A DNA stretch of 64,000 nucleotides from Pelagerythrobacter marensis. Lineage in GTDB: Bacteria; Pseudomonadota; Alphaproteobacteria; Sphingomonadales; Sphingomonadaceae. The position numbers were made by a program, and so were the translations under genes. Of this stretch, positions 50,936 through 58,861 are shown piece after piece (positions within the stretch are counted from its first letter, which is position 1; each line of letters starts with the position of its first letter). The stretch is from positions 620,001 to 684,000 of the forward strand of contig NZ_CP011805.1 of the NCBI RefSeq assembly GCF_001028625.1. Direction: 5' to 3'. The notes beneath the pieces were generated by a model. That model worked only from the letters and a program-made list of their open reading frames with translations. It searched no databases and was not told the origin of the DNA.

Positions 50936-52783
50936 ATGAAATTTGCATCCGTTGCGCTTGCCGCGCTCGCCGTATCGCTTGCCACGCCTGCCGCCGCGCA
51001 GCAGAGCGCCGACGAAGGCACCGCCGCCGCCTCGCAGTATCCGATGACGCCGGAAGGCGCGGCCGAATGGGTCGCGATGGTGGAGAAGGACCTGTTCGAC
51101 TACTCGGTCGAAGCGAGCCGGGTCTATTGGGTCAACGCCACCTATATTACCGAAGATACCGATGCGCTTGCCGCGCAGGCGGGCGCCGAAGGGACTGAGA
51201 AATCGGTCAAGTACGCGCTGGAAGCAGCGAAGTACGCGCAGGTCGAAGGGCTGGACGTGGATGTTGCGCGCAAACTCGACATCCTGCGCAACGGTATCGT
51301 TCTGCCCGCGCCCACGACCGAGGGCGCGGCGAACGAACTGAACCAGATCGCCACCAATCTGCAAAGCCAGTACGGCAAGGGGAAGGGGACGCTGAACGGA
51401 CAGCCGATCTCCGGATCCGACATCGAGGCGGAGATGGGCAATCTCGACCACACGCCAGAAGAATATGCCGAAATGTGGGCGAGCTGGCACGACGATGTCG
51501 GCGCGCCGATGAAGGAAGATTACGCCCGCCTGGTCGAAATCGCCAACGAAGGCGCGGCTGAGCTGGGCTTCGACAATGTCGGGGCGATGTGGCGGTCGGG
51601 GTACGACATGGACCCGGACGAGTTCACCGCCGTGACCGACCGCCTGTGGGAAGAAACACGCCCGCTTTACGAGGCACTGCACACATATGTCCGCTGGAAG
51701 CTGAACGAGAAATACGGCGATGCGGTTCAGGCGAAGACGGGCCCGATCCGGGCTGACCTGCTGGGCAATATGTGGGCCCAGGAATGGGGCAATATCTATC
51801 CGCTCGTCGCGCCCGAGGGTGCGGGCGAACTCGGCTTCGATATCGGCGAACTGCTCGAAGCGCAGGGCAAGGACCCGCTCGACATGGTCAAGGCGGGCGA
51901 GGGGTTCTTCTCCTCGCTCGGTTTCGAGCCTTTGCCCGAAACGTTCTACCAACGCTCGATGTTCACCAAGCCGGCCGACCGAGAGGTCGTCTGCCACGCC
52001 AGCGCGTGGGATATCGACAACAAGGACGATATCCGGATCAAGATGTGCATCAAGGTGAACGCCGACGATTTCGTCACGATCCACCACGAGCTGGGCCATA
52101 ACTATTACCAGCGCGCCTACAAGGATCAGCCCTACCTCTACCTCAACGGGGCGAACGACGGTTTCCACGAGGCGATCGGCGACATGATCGCGCTGTCGAT
52201 CACGCCCGAATACCTGGTGCAGATCGGCCTGCTCGACCGTGCCCAAGTGCCGGGGGCGGACAAGGACATCGGCCTGCTGCTGCGCCAGGCGATGGACAAG
52301 GTCGCCTTCCTGCCTTTCGGCCTGCTGGTCGACAAGTGGCGCTGGGGCGTGTTCGACGGTTCGATCAGCCCGGCGGAATACAACACCGCCTGGGTCGATC
52401 TGAAGCGCGATTACCAGGGGATCGTGCCACCGGTGGAGCGGCCGGCCGATGCCTTCGATCCGGGCGCGAAGTATCACATCCCCGGCAACACACCCTACAT
52501 GCGCTATTTCCTCGCGCGGATTCTGCAGTTCCAGTTCTATCAGGCCGCGTGCGAGCAGGCCGGGTGGGAAGGGCCGCTGCACCGGTGCAGCTTCTATGGC
52601 AACGAGGAAGTCGGGCGCAATCTCAACGCCATGCTCGAAATGGGAGGCAGCAAGCCCTGGCCGGACGCGCTGGAGGCGTTCACAGGCACCCGCGAGATGA
52701 GCGCACGCCCGATGCTCGAATACTTCGCCCCGCTGAAGGCGTGGCTGGACGAACAGAACAAGGGCAAGCCAACCGGATGGTAA
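50936..52783 (+). CDS. M2 family dipeptidyl carboxypeptidase (ACE-like)
   Basis: The 615-residue product has a signal peptide (cleavage near AAA|QQS, residue 22) and the gluzincin zinc site HHELGH (H384, E385, H388) with the third ligand E412 in FHEAIGD. This is the angiotensin-converting-enzyme family, bacterial members of which release C-terminal dipeptides in the periplasm. Other conserved ACE segments such as FLPFGLLVDKWRW and YMRYFLARILQFQFYQAAC are present. The ATG at 50936 is chosen; GAGAGGA lies upstream. Confidence 0.93.
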   Translation: MKFASVALAALAVSLATPAAAQQSADEGTAAASQYPMTPEGAAEWVAMVEKDLFDYSVEASRVYWVNATYITEDTDALAAQAGAEGTEKSVKYALEAAKYAQVEGLDVDVARKLDILRNGIVLPAPTTEGAANELNQIATNLQSQYGKGKGTLNGQPISGSDIEAEMGNLDHTPEEYAEMWASWHDDVGAPMKEDYARLVEIANEGAAELGFDNVGAMWRSGYDMDPDEFTAVTDRLWEETRPLYEALHTYVRWKLNEKYGDAVQAKTGPIRADLLGNMWAQEWGNIYPLVAPEGAGELGFDIGELLEAQGKDPLDMVKAGEGFFSSLGFEPLPETFYQRSMFTKPADREVVCHASAWDIDNKDDIRIKMCIKVNADDFVTIHHELGHNYYQRAYKDQPYLYLNGANDGFHEAIGDMIALSITPEYLVQIGLLDRAQVPGADKDIGLLLRQAMDKVAFLPFGLLVDKWRWGVFDGSISPAEYNTAWVDLKRDYQGIVPPVERPADAFDPGAKYHIPGNTPYMRYFLARILQFQFYQAACEQAGWEGPLHRCSFYGNEEVGRNLNAMLEMGGSKPWPDALEAFTGTREMSARPMLEYFAPLKAWLDEQNKGKPTGW

Positions 52784-52823
52784 CGACGGCAAATGCCAGT
52801 CGCGGCGGTCGGGCGCATATCGC

Positions 52824-53288
52824 TTGAGCGCCGCGAAATCAGGGATGGCGACGGTGGGCTGGCGCGAGCTGGTCCACCTGCCCGAACTGGGGCTGCACAA
52901 TGTCCCGGCCAAGATCGACACCGGTGCCCGCACGTCCTCGCTGCACGGGGTGGTGCTGGACAAGTTCGAACGCGACGGCGCGGAATATGTCCGTTTCGCG
53001 GTCGATTTCGAGCGTCAGCATGTCCGCCAGGTGTGCGAGGCGGTCCATGTCGACAGACGCGGCATCACCAGCTCCAACGGCGAGACCCAGTTCCGCTATG
53101 TCATCAAGACGCCATTGACGATCGGTAAACGGGAATTCCGCGCCGAGATCAGCCTTGCTGATCGTTCGGATATGAAATTCCCGATGCTTATCGGCCGTTC
53201 TGCGCTAAGGCGCAGGTTCGTCGTCGACTCGGGACATTCGTGGCTTCAAACCCCCGGGCTCGAGGTGGAAAAAGGCTACAAACCATGA
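52824..53288 (+). CDS. rimB: RimB/ATP-dependent zinc protease family (DUF785)
   Basis: This 154-residue retropepsin-like protein has GWRELVHLPELGLHNVPAKIDTGARTSSLHG with the DTGA motif, and FPMLIGRSALRRRFVVDSG. In Pseudomonas, RimB partners RimK and trims the glutamate tails RimK adds. TTG at 52824 gives 154 residues; the ATG at 52845 gives 147 and fits the family N-terminus better, but AGGG abuts it too closely. rimK follows after 10 bp. Confidence 0.88.
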   Translation: MSAAKSGMATVGWRELVHLPELGLHNVPAKIDTGARTSSLHGVVLDKFERDGAEYVRFAVDFERQHVRQVCEAVHVDRRGITSSNGETQFRYVIKTPLTIGKREFRAEISLADRSDMKFPMLIGRSALRRRFVVDSGHSWLQTPGLEVEKGYKP

Positions 53289-53298
53289 TCTTGCAGCC

Positions 53299-54204
53299 AT
53301 GAAAATCGCCATGCTCGCGCGCAATGCGGAACTCTATTCGCACCGGCGCCTGGTCGAGGCGGCGGAGGAGCGGGGGCACACGCTCGACATTCTCAACACC
53401 CTGCGCTGCACCGTGCATATCGCCAGCCATCGCCCCACCGTCAGCTACAACGGCGAAACGGTGAGCGGTTATGACGCGGTGATCCCGCGCATCGGTGCCT
53501 CGATCACCAATTACGGGCTGGCAATCCTGCGCCAGTTCGAAATGGCCGGCGTCTGGCCGCTGAACGAAAGCGTCGCGATCGGGCGCAGCCGCGACAAGCT
53601 GCGTTCGATGCAGATCCTCGCCAAGCATGGCCTGGGCTTGCCCCTGACCGCTTTCGCCCACGACCCGAAGCAGACCGAGGAAGTCATCCGCTCGGTGAAG
53701 GGGCCGCCGGTTGTGATCAAGCTGCTCGAGGGAACACAGGGTATCGGCGTCGTCCTGGCCGAAACGGAAGCGAGCGCCAAATCGGTGATCGAGGCGTTTC
53801 GCGGTGCCAACGTCAACATCCTGGTGCAGGAATTCATCAAGGAAGCCGGCGGTACGGACATTCGCGCGCTGGTGATCGGCGGCAAGGTCGTGGCCGCGAT
53901 GCAGCGCACCGGGGCCCCCGATGATTTCCGCAGCAATCTGCACCGCGGCGGCAGTGCCAAACTGATCAAGATCACTCCCGAAGAACGCTCCACCGCCGTG
54001 CGCGCGGCGCGCAAGATGGGCCTCAACGTCTGCGGCGTGGACATGCTGCGCAGCAACCACGGCCCGGTGATCATGGAAGTCAATTCCTCGCCCGGCCTCG
54101 AAGGGATCGAGGCGGCGACCGGCAAGGATATCGCCGGCATGATCATCGATTTCGTCACGGTCAACGCCAAGGCGTGGAAGACGAAGACCAAGGGGAAGGG
54201 ATGA
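53299..54204 (+). CDS. rimK: Ribosomal protein S6 glutamate ligase RimK
   Basis: This 301-residue ATP-grasp ligase has an N-terminal preATP-grasp domain (MKIAMLARNAELYSHRRLVEAA) and the ATP-grasp core: GPPVVIKLLEGTQGIGVVL, EFIKEAGGTDIRALVIGGKV, and ILIMEVNSSPGLEGIE-like metal ligands. In E. coli and Pseudomonas it adds glutamates to the C-terminus of S6. rpsF itself lies 3.5 kb away on the other strand. Confidence 0.94.
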   Translation: MKIAMLARNAELYSHRRLVEAAEERGHTLDILNTLRCTVHIASHRPTVSYNGETVSGYDAVIPRIGASITNYGLAILRQFEMAGVWPLNESVAIGRSRDKLRSMQILAKHGLGLPLTAFAHDPKQTEEVIRSVKGPPVVIKLLEGTQGIGVVLAETEASAKSVIEAFRGANVNILVQEFIKEAGGTDIRALVIGGKVVAAMQRTGAPDDFRSNLHRGGSAKLIKITPEERSTAVRAARKMGLNVCGVDMLRSNHGPVIMEVNSSPGLEGIEAATGKDIAGMIIDFVTVNAKAWKTKTKGKG

Positions 54205-54890
54205 CGGCTCTAGGCTATTTCGGTCAGTTAGTACCTGACGAGTTTATGGGTGTTTCCGGGAGTGTCTACTACTCGGGCGAGATAGCTTTTAGCGAAACCA
54301 AGCCAGTCTACCTTCTCGGCCTGAATCCCGGCGGGTCCCCGGTGAAACAGGCTGCAGAAACCGTGGGGCGGCAACTCGAAACCTGTTCCCAACCAGCGCG
54401 CAGACTGTGGTCTGCATACGCCGATGAAGAGTGGCTCGGCAAGGCTGCCGGAACCCATGGGATGCAGCCTCGCGTTCTACATTTGTGTGATAAACTGGGG
54501 TTGGACCCACGTAGAACCCCTGCCAGCAACCTGATTTTCGTGAGATCGGCGAGAGGAGCTGACCTTGGATCATCCCGACGTGACTTGATCGATAGGTGCT
54601 GGCCTTTTCACGACGCTGTCATTCGGACCCTGAATATCAAGATGGTTGTCTGTTTTGGCAGACTCGTAGGTCAGGAGGTTCGAAACCGCCTAGGAGCTCA
54701 TTGGGAGCTAGCCACGTTTACAGAAGAGAACCGGCGACGCTGGCGCTCGACGATCCACGCCTCAGAGCGTGGCACATACGTGGCCTCCCTGACGCACCCC
54801 AGTGTCGCGGCATGGAATGTTCCGGCGACGGATCCTACGCCGATGGTTGCGAGCTATTTGAAGCAATTCACCGAAACGGCGGTTCGTTGA
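54201..54890 (+). CDS. Uracil-DNA glycosylase superfamily protein, low GC
   Basis: This 229-residue protein has the UDG-fold signposts: motif A VYLLGLNPGGSP near residue 36, the strand SNLIFVRSARG, the helix CWPFHDAVIRTLNIKMVVCFGRLVGQEV typical of UDG family 4/5/6 folds, and motif B LTHPSVAAW. Acidic catalytic residues of standard families are absent from motif A (NPG). It overlaps the rimK stop by 4 bp and the amn end by 23 bp, and its base composition and codon use (TTA, GTA, AGA, ATA) are clearly unlike its neighbours, suggesting recent acquisition. Its substrate is unknown. Confidence 0.72.
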   Translation: MTALGYFGQLVPDEFMGVSGSVYYSGEIAFSETKPVYLLGLNPGGSPVKQAAETVGRQLETCSQPARRLWSAYADEEWLGKAAGTHGMQPRVLHLCDKLGLDPRRTPASNLIFVRSARGADLGSSRRDLIDRCWPFHDAVIRTLNIKMVVCFGRLVGQEVRNRLGAHWELATFTEENRRRWRSTIHASERGTYVASLTHPSVAAWNVPATDPTPMVASYLKQFTETAVR

Positions 54891-56337
54891 AAGCCCTCAG
54901 CTTGCGGGAGTGCAGGCGGCTGCCTTCCTCGCGCAGCAATCGGCAGGTTGTGACGCCGATCTGCATGTGCGCGGCGATTGCTTCTTCGTAGAACTTGTTC
55001 GCCTGCCCCGGCAGCTTGATTTCGCCGTGGAGCGGCTTGTCGGACACGCAGAGCAGCGTTCCGTAGGGGACGCGGAAGCGATAGCCCTGCGCGGCGATGG
55101 TGGCGCTTTCCATGTCGATCCCGACCGCACGGCTGAGCGAGAGGCGGCGGGCGGACTGGCTGTAGCGCAGTTCCCAGTTGCGATCGTCGGTGGTGACCAC
55201 GGTGCCGGTGCGCATCCGCCGCTTCAGATTGGCGCCGTGGGTGCCGCTGACATCTTCCGCCGCCTTGGCCAGCGCCTGCTGCACTTCGGCAATCGCCGGC
55301 AGGGGAATTTCAGGTGGGAGCACCGGGTCGAGCACGTGGTCGTCGCGCAAGTAGGCATGGGCGAGCACGTAATCGCCGATTTTCTGGCTGGGGCGCAGGC
55401 CGCCGCAGTGGCCGATCATCAGCCATGCCTCGGGCCGCAGCACGGCAAGGTGGTCGCAGATCGTCTTCGCGTTGGACGGGCCGACGCCGATGTTGACCAG
55501 GGTGATCCCGCCGCGGTTCTTGCCGATCAGGTGGTAGGCCGGCATCTGGTGGCGACGCCAGGCGGTGTCCGACAGTTCGGCGCGGGCGTTCTCGCGCGGG
55601 GTGTCGAGATAGAGGCCGCCGGCTCCGGCGAGCGCGGTGCAGTCGTCGCTGCCCAGTTGCGCGCCGGCCCAGTCCACGAATTCATCGACGTAGCGGTGAT
55701 AGTTGGTGAACAGGATGAAGCGCTGGAAGTGCGCCGGATCGGTGCCGGTATAGTGCGCCAGCCGGGCGAGGCTGAAATCGGTCCGCAGCCCGTCGAACAG
55801 CGACAGCGGGAACGGGTCGCCCGGCGCGCCCAGTTCGTACCCGTCGGCAATCTCGTCGCCGATATCGGCCAGCTCGGTCGCGGGGAAATGGCGTGCCAGC
55901 TCGTTCGGGCTGATGCCCGCCAGTTCGGCCCCGGCGTCCCCGTCGAGCACGTAGGGGAAGGGGATTTCCTGCCGCGACTGGGCGACTTCGCAATCCACGT
56001 CGTATTCGCTCGCGATCAGGCGGAGCTGTTCCGTCAGATAATCGGCGAACAGGCGGGGGCGGGTCACGGTCGTGGCGTAGATGCCGGGCGCGTTGAGCCT
56101 GCCGTAGGCGCGGCTGCTGTCGGCGGGGCGGGTGCCGCCCCTGAAGCGCAGCCGAATTTCCGGGTAGGCATAGCTGCCATCGCTGCGCTTTTCCGGCTTG
56201 GGCAACGTGCCTTCGCGCGCGAAAGCAACGATGTCGGTGCGCAGGCGTTCGACCGACTCGTCGTAGAGCCGGATCAGGTCTTCGATAATTTTCTCAGGTG
56301 ATTCCATCGGCGGCAGATAGCGCCGCTCGCGTGACAT
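54868..56337 (-). CDS. amn: AMP nucleosidase
   Basis: This 489-residue enzyme hydrolyses AMP to adenine and ribose 5-phosphate. A first domain ends near residue 220, and the nucleoside-phosphorylase-like domain has ITLVNIGVGPSNAKTICDHL, MIGHCGGLRPSQKIGDYVLA and VGIDMESATIAAQGYRF with the catalytic acid. The ATG at 56337 is kept; the ATG at 56307 has no better ribosome-binding site. It is convergent with, and overlaps, the UDG-like gene. Confidence 0.95.
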   Translation of the reverse strand: MSRERRYLPPMESPEKIIEDLIRLYDESVERLRTDIVAFAREGTLPKPEKRSDGSYAYPEIRLRFRGGTRPADSSRAYGRLNAPGIYATTVTRPRLFADYLTEQLRLIASEYDVDCEVAQSRQEIPFPYVLDGDAGAELAGISPNELARHFPATELADIGDEIADGYELGAPGDPFPLSLFDGLRTDFSLARLAHYTGTDPAHFQRFILFTNYHRYVDEFVDWAGAQLGSDDCTALAGAGGLYLDTPRENARAELSDTAWRRHQMPAYHLIGKNRGGITLVNIGVGPSNAKTICDHLAVLRPEAWLMIGHCGGLRPSQKIGDYVLAHAYLRDDHVLDPVLPPEIPLPAIAEVQQALAKAAEDVSGTHGANLKRRMRTGTVVTTDDRNWELRYSQSARRLSLSRAVGIDMESATIAAQGYRFRVPYGTLLCVSDKPLHGEIKLPGQANKFYEEAIAAHMQIGVTTCRLLREEGSRLHSRKLRAFNEPPFR

Positions 56338-56366
56338 TTCAAAGTCCCGCTATATTGCGGCCAAAG

Positions 56367-56405
56367 AAAAAGGGCGCGAACCCCGTGTGAGGCCGCGCCC
56401 TTTTT
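56367..56405. terminator. Bidirectional intrinsic terminator (rplI end)
   Basis: A9-type run, then AAGGGCGCG (56370-56378) pairing with CGCGCCCTT (56394-56402), then TTTTT. A-rich on one side and T-rich on the other, it works in both directions. It ends the rpsF-rpsR-rplI operon on the minus strand, just upstream of amn. Confidence 0.88.
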
Positions 56406-56456
56406 GTGTTTCTTTCGAACGGGATCGCAGCGATCTCGCCCGGCCGTGCAAGCCAA

Positions 56457-57101
56457 TCAGCTTTCGCTGGTGTCTTCTTCGGCTTCGGCAGAATCGTCTT
56501 CTGCATCCGACTGATCGAGCATGTCCGCCGGGATTTCACCGGGTTCGAGCGTGGGATCGACGGCATTGGCCTGGGCCATTTCCTCGATTTCCTTCTGCTC
56601 GTCTTCGAACATCTGCGCGAGCACGTCGATGCCCTGGCTCTGCAGCTCGGCTTCGTCTTCCGAACGGGCGACGTTGGCCTTCACCGTCACGTGAACTTCG
56701 GGATGCAGCGCGATGGTGACATCGTGCATACCGATGGTCTTGATCGGGTGGCCCATGACGACCTGGCGCTTGTCGATCTCGTGACCCTTGTCAGCAAGGC
56801 CCATGACGATGTCACGCACATTGACCGAGCCGTAAAGCTGGCCGGCGTTCGACGAAGCGCGGATCAGAACGATCTCGACACCGTCGATCTTTTCGCCCTG
56901 CTTTTCGGATTCGCCGCGACGTTCCGCGTTTTCCTTTTCCAGGCGTTCGCGGTTGGCTTCGAAGACCTTGCGGTTCGCTTCGTTCGCGCGCAGCGCCTTC
57001 TTCTGCGGGAGCAGGAAGTTGCGGGCGTAGCCGTCCTTGACCGAGACGACATCGCCGATGCTGCCCAGGTTTCCGATGCGTTCGAGGAGGATAATGTCCA
57101 T
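56457..57101 (-). CDS. rplI: 50S ribosomal protein L9
   Basis: This 214-residue L9 has the usual N-domain (MDIILLERIGNLGSIGDVVSVKDGYARNFL), a connecting helix and C-domain, then a 50-residue acidic extension (from about 165) not present in the 150-residue norm. GGGGAG precedes the ATG. It follows rpsR after 13 bp. Confidence 0.97.
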   Translation of the reverse strand: MDIILLERIGNLGSIGDVVSVKDGYARNFLLPQKKALRANEANRKVFEANRERLEKENAERRGESEKQGEKIDGVEIVLIRASSNAGQLYGSVNVRDIVMGLADKGHEIDKRQVVMGHPIKTIGMHDVTIALHPEVHVTVKANVARSEDEAELQSQGIDVLAQMFEDEQKEIEEMAQANAVDPTLEPGEIPADMLDQSDAEDDSAEAEEDTSES

Positions 57102-57114
57102 GTCTACTCTCCCC

Positions 57115-57339
57115 TCACTTCACGACGTAGGGCAGCAGGCCGATGTGACGCGCACGCTTGATCGCCTTGGCGAGTTCGCGCTGCTTCTTGGCACTGACTG
57201 CGGTGATACGGCTGGGGACGATCTTGCCCCGTTCGGACATGAAACCCTGGAGCAGGCGCACGTCCTTATAATCGATGGTCGGCGCATTCTTGCCCGCGAA
57301 GGGGCAGGACTTGCGGCGGCGGAAAAACGGACGGGCCAT
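57115..57339 (-). CDS. rpsR: 30S ribosomal protein S18
   Basis: This 74-residue S18 has RPFFRRRKSCPFAGKNAPTIDYKDVRLLQGF and SERGKIVPSRITAVSAKKQRELAKAIKRARHIGLLP. It pairs with S6 on the 30S platform. Its start overlaps the rpsF stop by one base. Confidence 0.98.
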   Translation of the reverse strand: MARPFFRRRKSCPFAGKNAPTIDYKDVRLLQGFMSERGKIVPSRITAVSAKKQRELAKAIKRARHIGLLPYVVK

Positions 57340-57704
57340 CAGTCGCGCTCCTCACGGTCGGCGCGACGCTTGCGGTCGCGGTCGCTCTTGCGCATCATCA
57401 CGCTGGGGCCGCCTTCGTGTTCGTCGACGCGAATGGTCATGTAGCGGATGACGTCTTCGTTGATGCGGGTCTGGCGCTCCAGCTCTTCCACCACGGCACC
57501 GGGGCCTTCGATGTTGAGCAGGACGAAATGCGCCTTGCGGTTACGGTCGATCTTGTACGCGAGACTCTTCAGCCCCCAGGTTTCGGTCTTGGTGACCTTG
57601 CCTTCGTTCTGTTCGACGATTTCGGTGGCGGTTGCCGCCAGCGCGTCGACCTGGCTCTGGCTCAGGTCCTGCCGCGCGAGAAAGACATGCTCGTAGAGAG
57701 CCAT
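57339..57704 (-). CDS. rpsF: 30S ribosomal protein S6
   Basis: This 121-residue S6 has the ferredoxin-like core (MALYEHVFLARQDLSQSQVDAL, WGLKSLAYKIDRNRKAHFVLLN). Its C-terminal tail is basic with scattered acids (RKSDRDRKRRADREERD) and does not end in the Glu-Glu typical of E. coli S6. It is the presumed target of RimK encoded at 53299. Confidence 0.97.
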   Translation of the reverse strand: MALYEHVFLARQDLSQSQVDALAATATEIVEQNEGKVTKTETWGLKSLAYKIDRNRKAHFVLLNIEGPGAVVEELERQTRINEDVIRYMTIRVDEHEGGPSVMMRKSDRDRKRRADREERD

Positions 57705-57919
57705 GCTTCGCTTCCTTCACTCTGCAATGCCGATCGCTGGCTGATCCGCGGGATTGCGGGGCCCCTCCGGCTTTCTTCGTTTCCCCACCGGCACTACGTC
57801 CGGCGCGGGGAAGGCGGGCACATAGCGCCGTGGGCGCGGAATGCAAGGCAAAGGTTGGGCTTGTGCGCCATGCGCGCTCGCGGCAGTGCGACGCAAGCAC
57901 TTGCGAAACAGGAGGTTCC

Positions 57920-58861
57920 ATGCCCGGCGGTCTTGTTGCCCTGCTTGACGATGTATCAGTGATCGCCCGAACCGCAGCGGCTTCGATCGACGACGTGGGC
58001 GTCGCGGCCAGCCGCGCGGGAACCAAGGCAGCAGGCGTGGTGATCGACGATGCGGCGGTCACCCCATCGTATGTCACCGGGCTTTCCCCCGCGCGCGAAC
58101 TGCCGATTATCTGGAAGATCACCAAGGGCAGCCTGAAGAACAAGCTGCTGATCCTGTTGCCCGGCGCCCTGCTGCTCAGCGAATTCCTGCCGGCGGCGAT
58201 CATCTTCGTCCTCATGCTCGGCGGGGCTTACCTCAGCTACGAAGGCGCGGAAAAAGTGCTGGAGAAGCTGGGCGGGGCCAAGCACGGCGAAACGCTGGAA
58301 GATCCGATTGCGGACCCGGTCGCGTTCGAGAACCGGCGCGTTTCGGGCGCGATCCGAACCGACTTGATCCTCTCGGCCGAGATCATGGCCATCACCCTCA
58401 ACGAAGTGGCGGTGGAAACCCTCTTCACCCGCGGGGCGGTGCTCGCCCTTGTCGGGGTTGTGATAACCGTCGTCGTCTATGGATCGGTGGCTCTGATCGT
58501 TAAAATGGACGATGTCGGCCTGCACATGGCAGGGCGGGACTCGTTGGCTTCGCGCCGTATCGGACGATTCCTGCTGGCCGCGATGCCGAAGCTGCTGACC
58601 GCACTGTCGGTGATCGGAACGATCGCCATGCTCTGGGTCGGTGGTGGAATCATTCTGCATGGCCTGGACGAGCTGGGGCTGGGCGCTCCAGCCGACTGGG
58701 CGCACGGCGTGCAGCATGCGGTCGAGCGGGCTACCGGCGCCTTGTCGGGCATTCTGGGCTGGGCGACGTATGCCGGCCTATCGGCGCTGTTCGGCCTGGC
58801 CCTCGGCGCGCTCCTCGCGACCGTGCTGCACAAGGTGTTCCGGTTCGGCGAAGGCCACTAG
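57920..58861 (+). CDS. DUF808 (YedI-like) membrane protein
   Basis: This 313-residue protein starts MPGGLVALLDDVSVIARTAAASIDDVG and has about six hydrophobic segments and the signature SGAIRTDLILSAEIMAITLNEV. YedI/DUF808 proteins are conserved inner-membrane proteins of unknown function. AGGAGG stands 4 nt before the ATG. The gene converges on the Mur ligase with a 4-bp overlap. Confidence 0.9.
   Translation: MPGGLVALLDDVSVIARTAAASIDDVGVAASRAGTKAAGVVIDDAAVTPSYVTGLSPARELPIIWKITKGSLKNKLLILLPGALLLSEFLPAAIIFVLMLGGAYLSYEGAEKVLEKLGGAKHGETLEDPIADPVAFENRRVSGAIRTDLILSAEIMAITLNEVAVETLFTRGAVLALVGVVITVVVYGSVALIVKMDDVGLHMAGRDSLASRRIGRFLLAAMPKLLTALSVIGTIAMLWVGGGIILHGLDELGLGAPADWAHGVQHAVERATGALSGILGWATYAGLSALFGLALGALLATVLHKVFRFGEGH

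Noticed and set aside
50861..52963. 700-codon minus-strand frame opposite the M2 peptidase
   Set aside because: The peptidase has its signal peptide, HExxH site and third ligand intact; the antisense frame has no family features.
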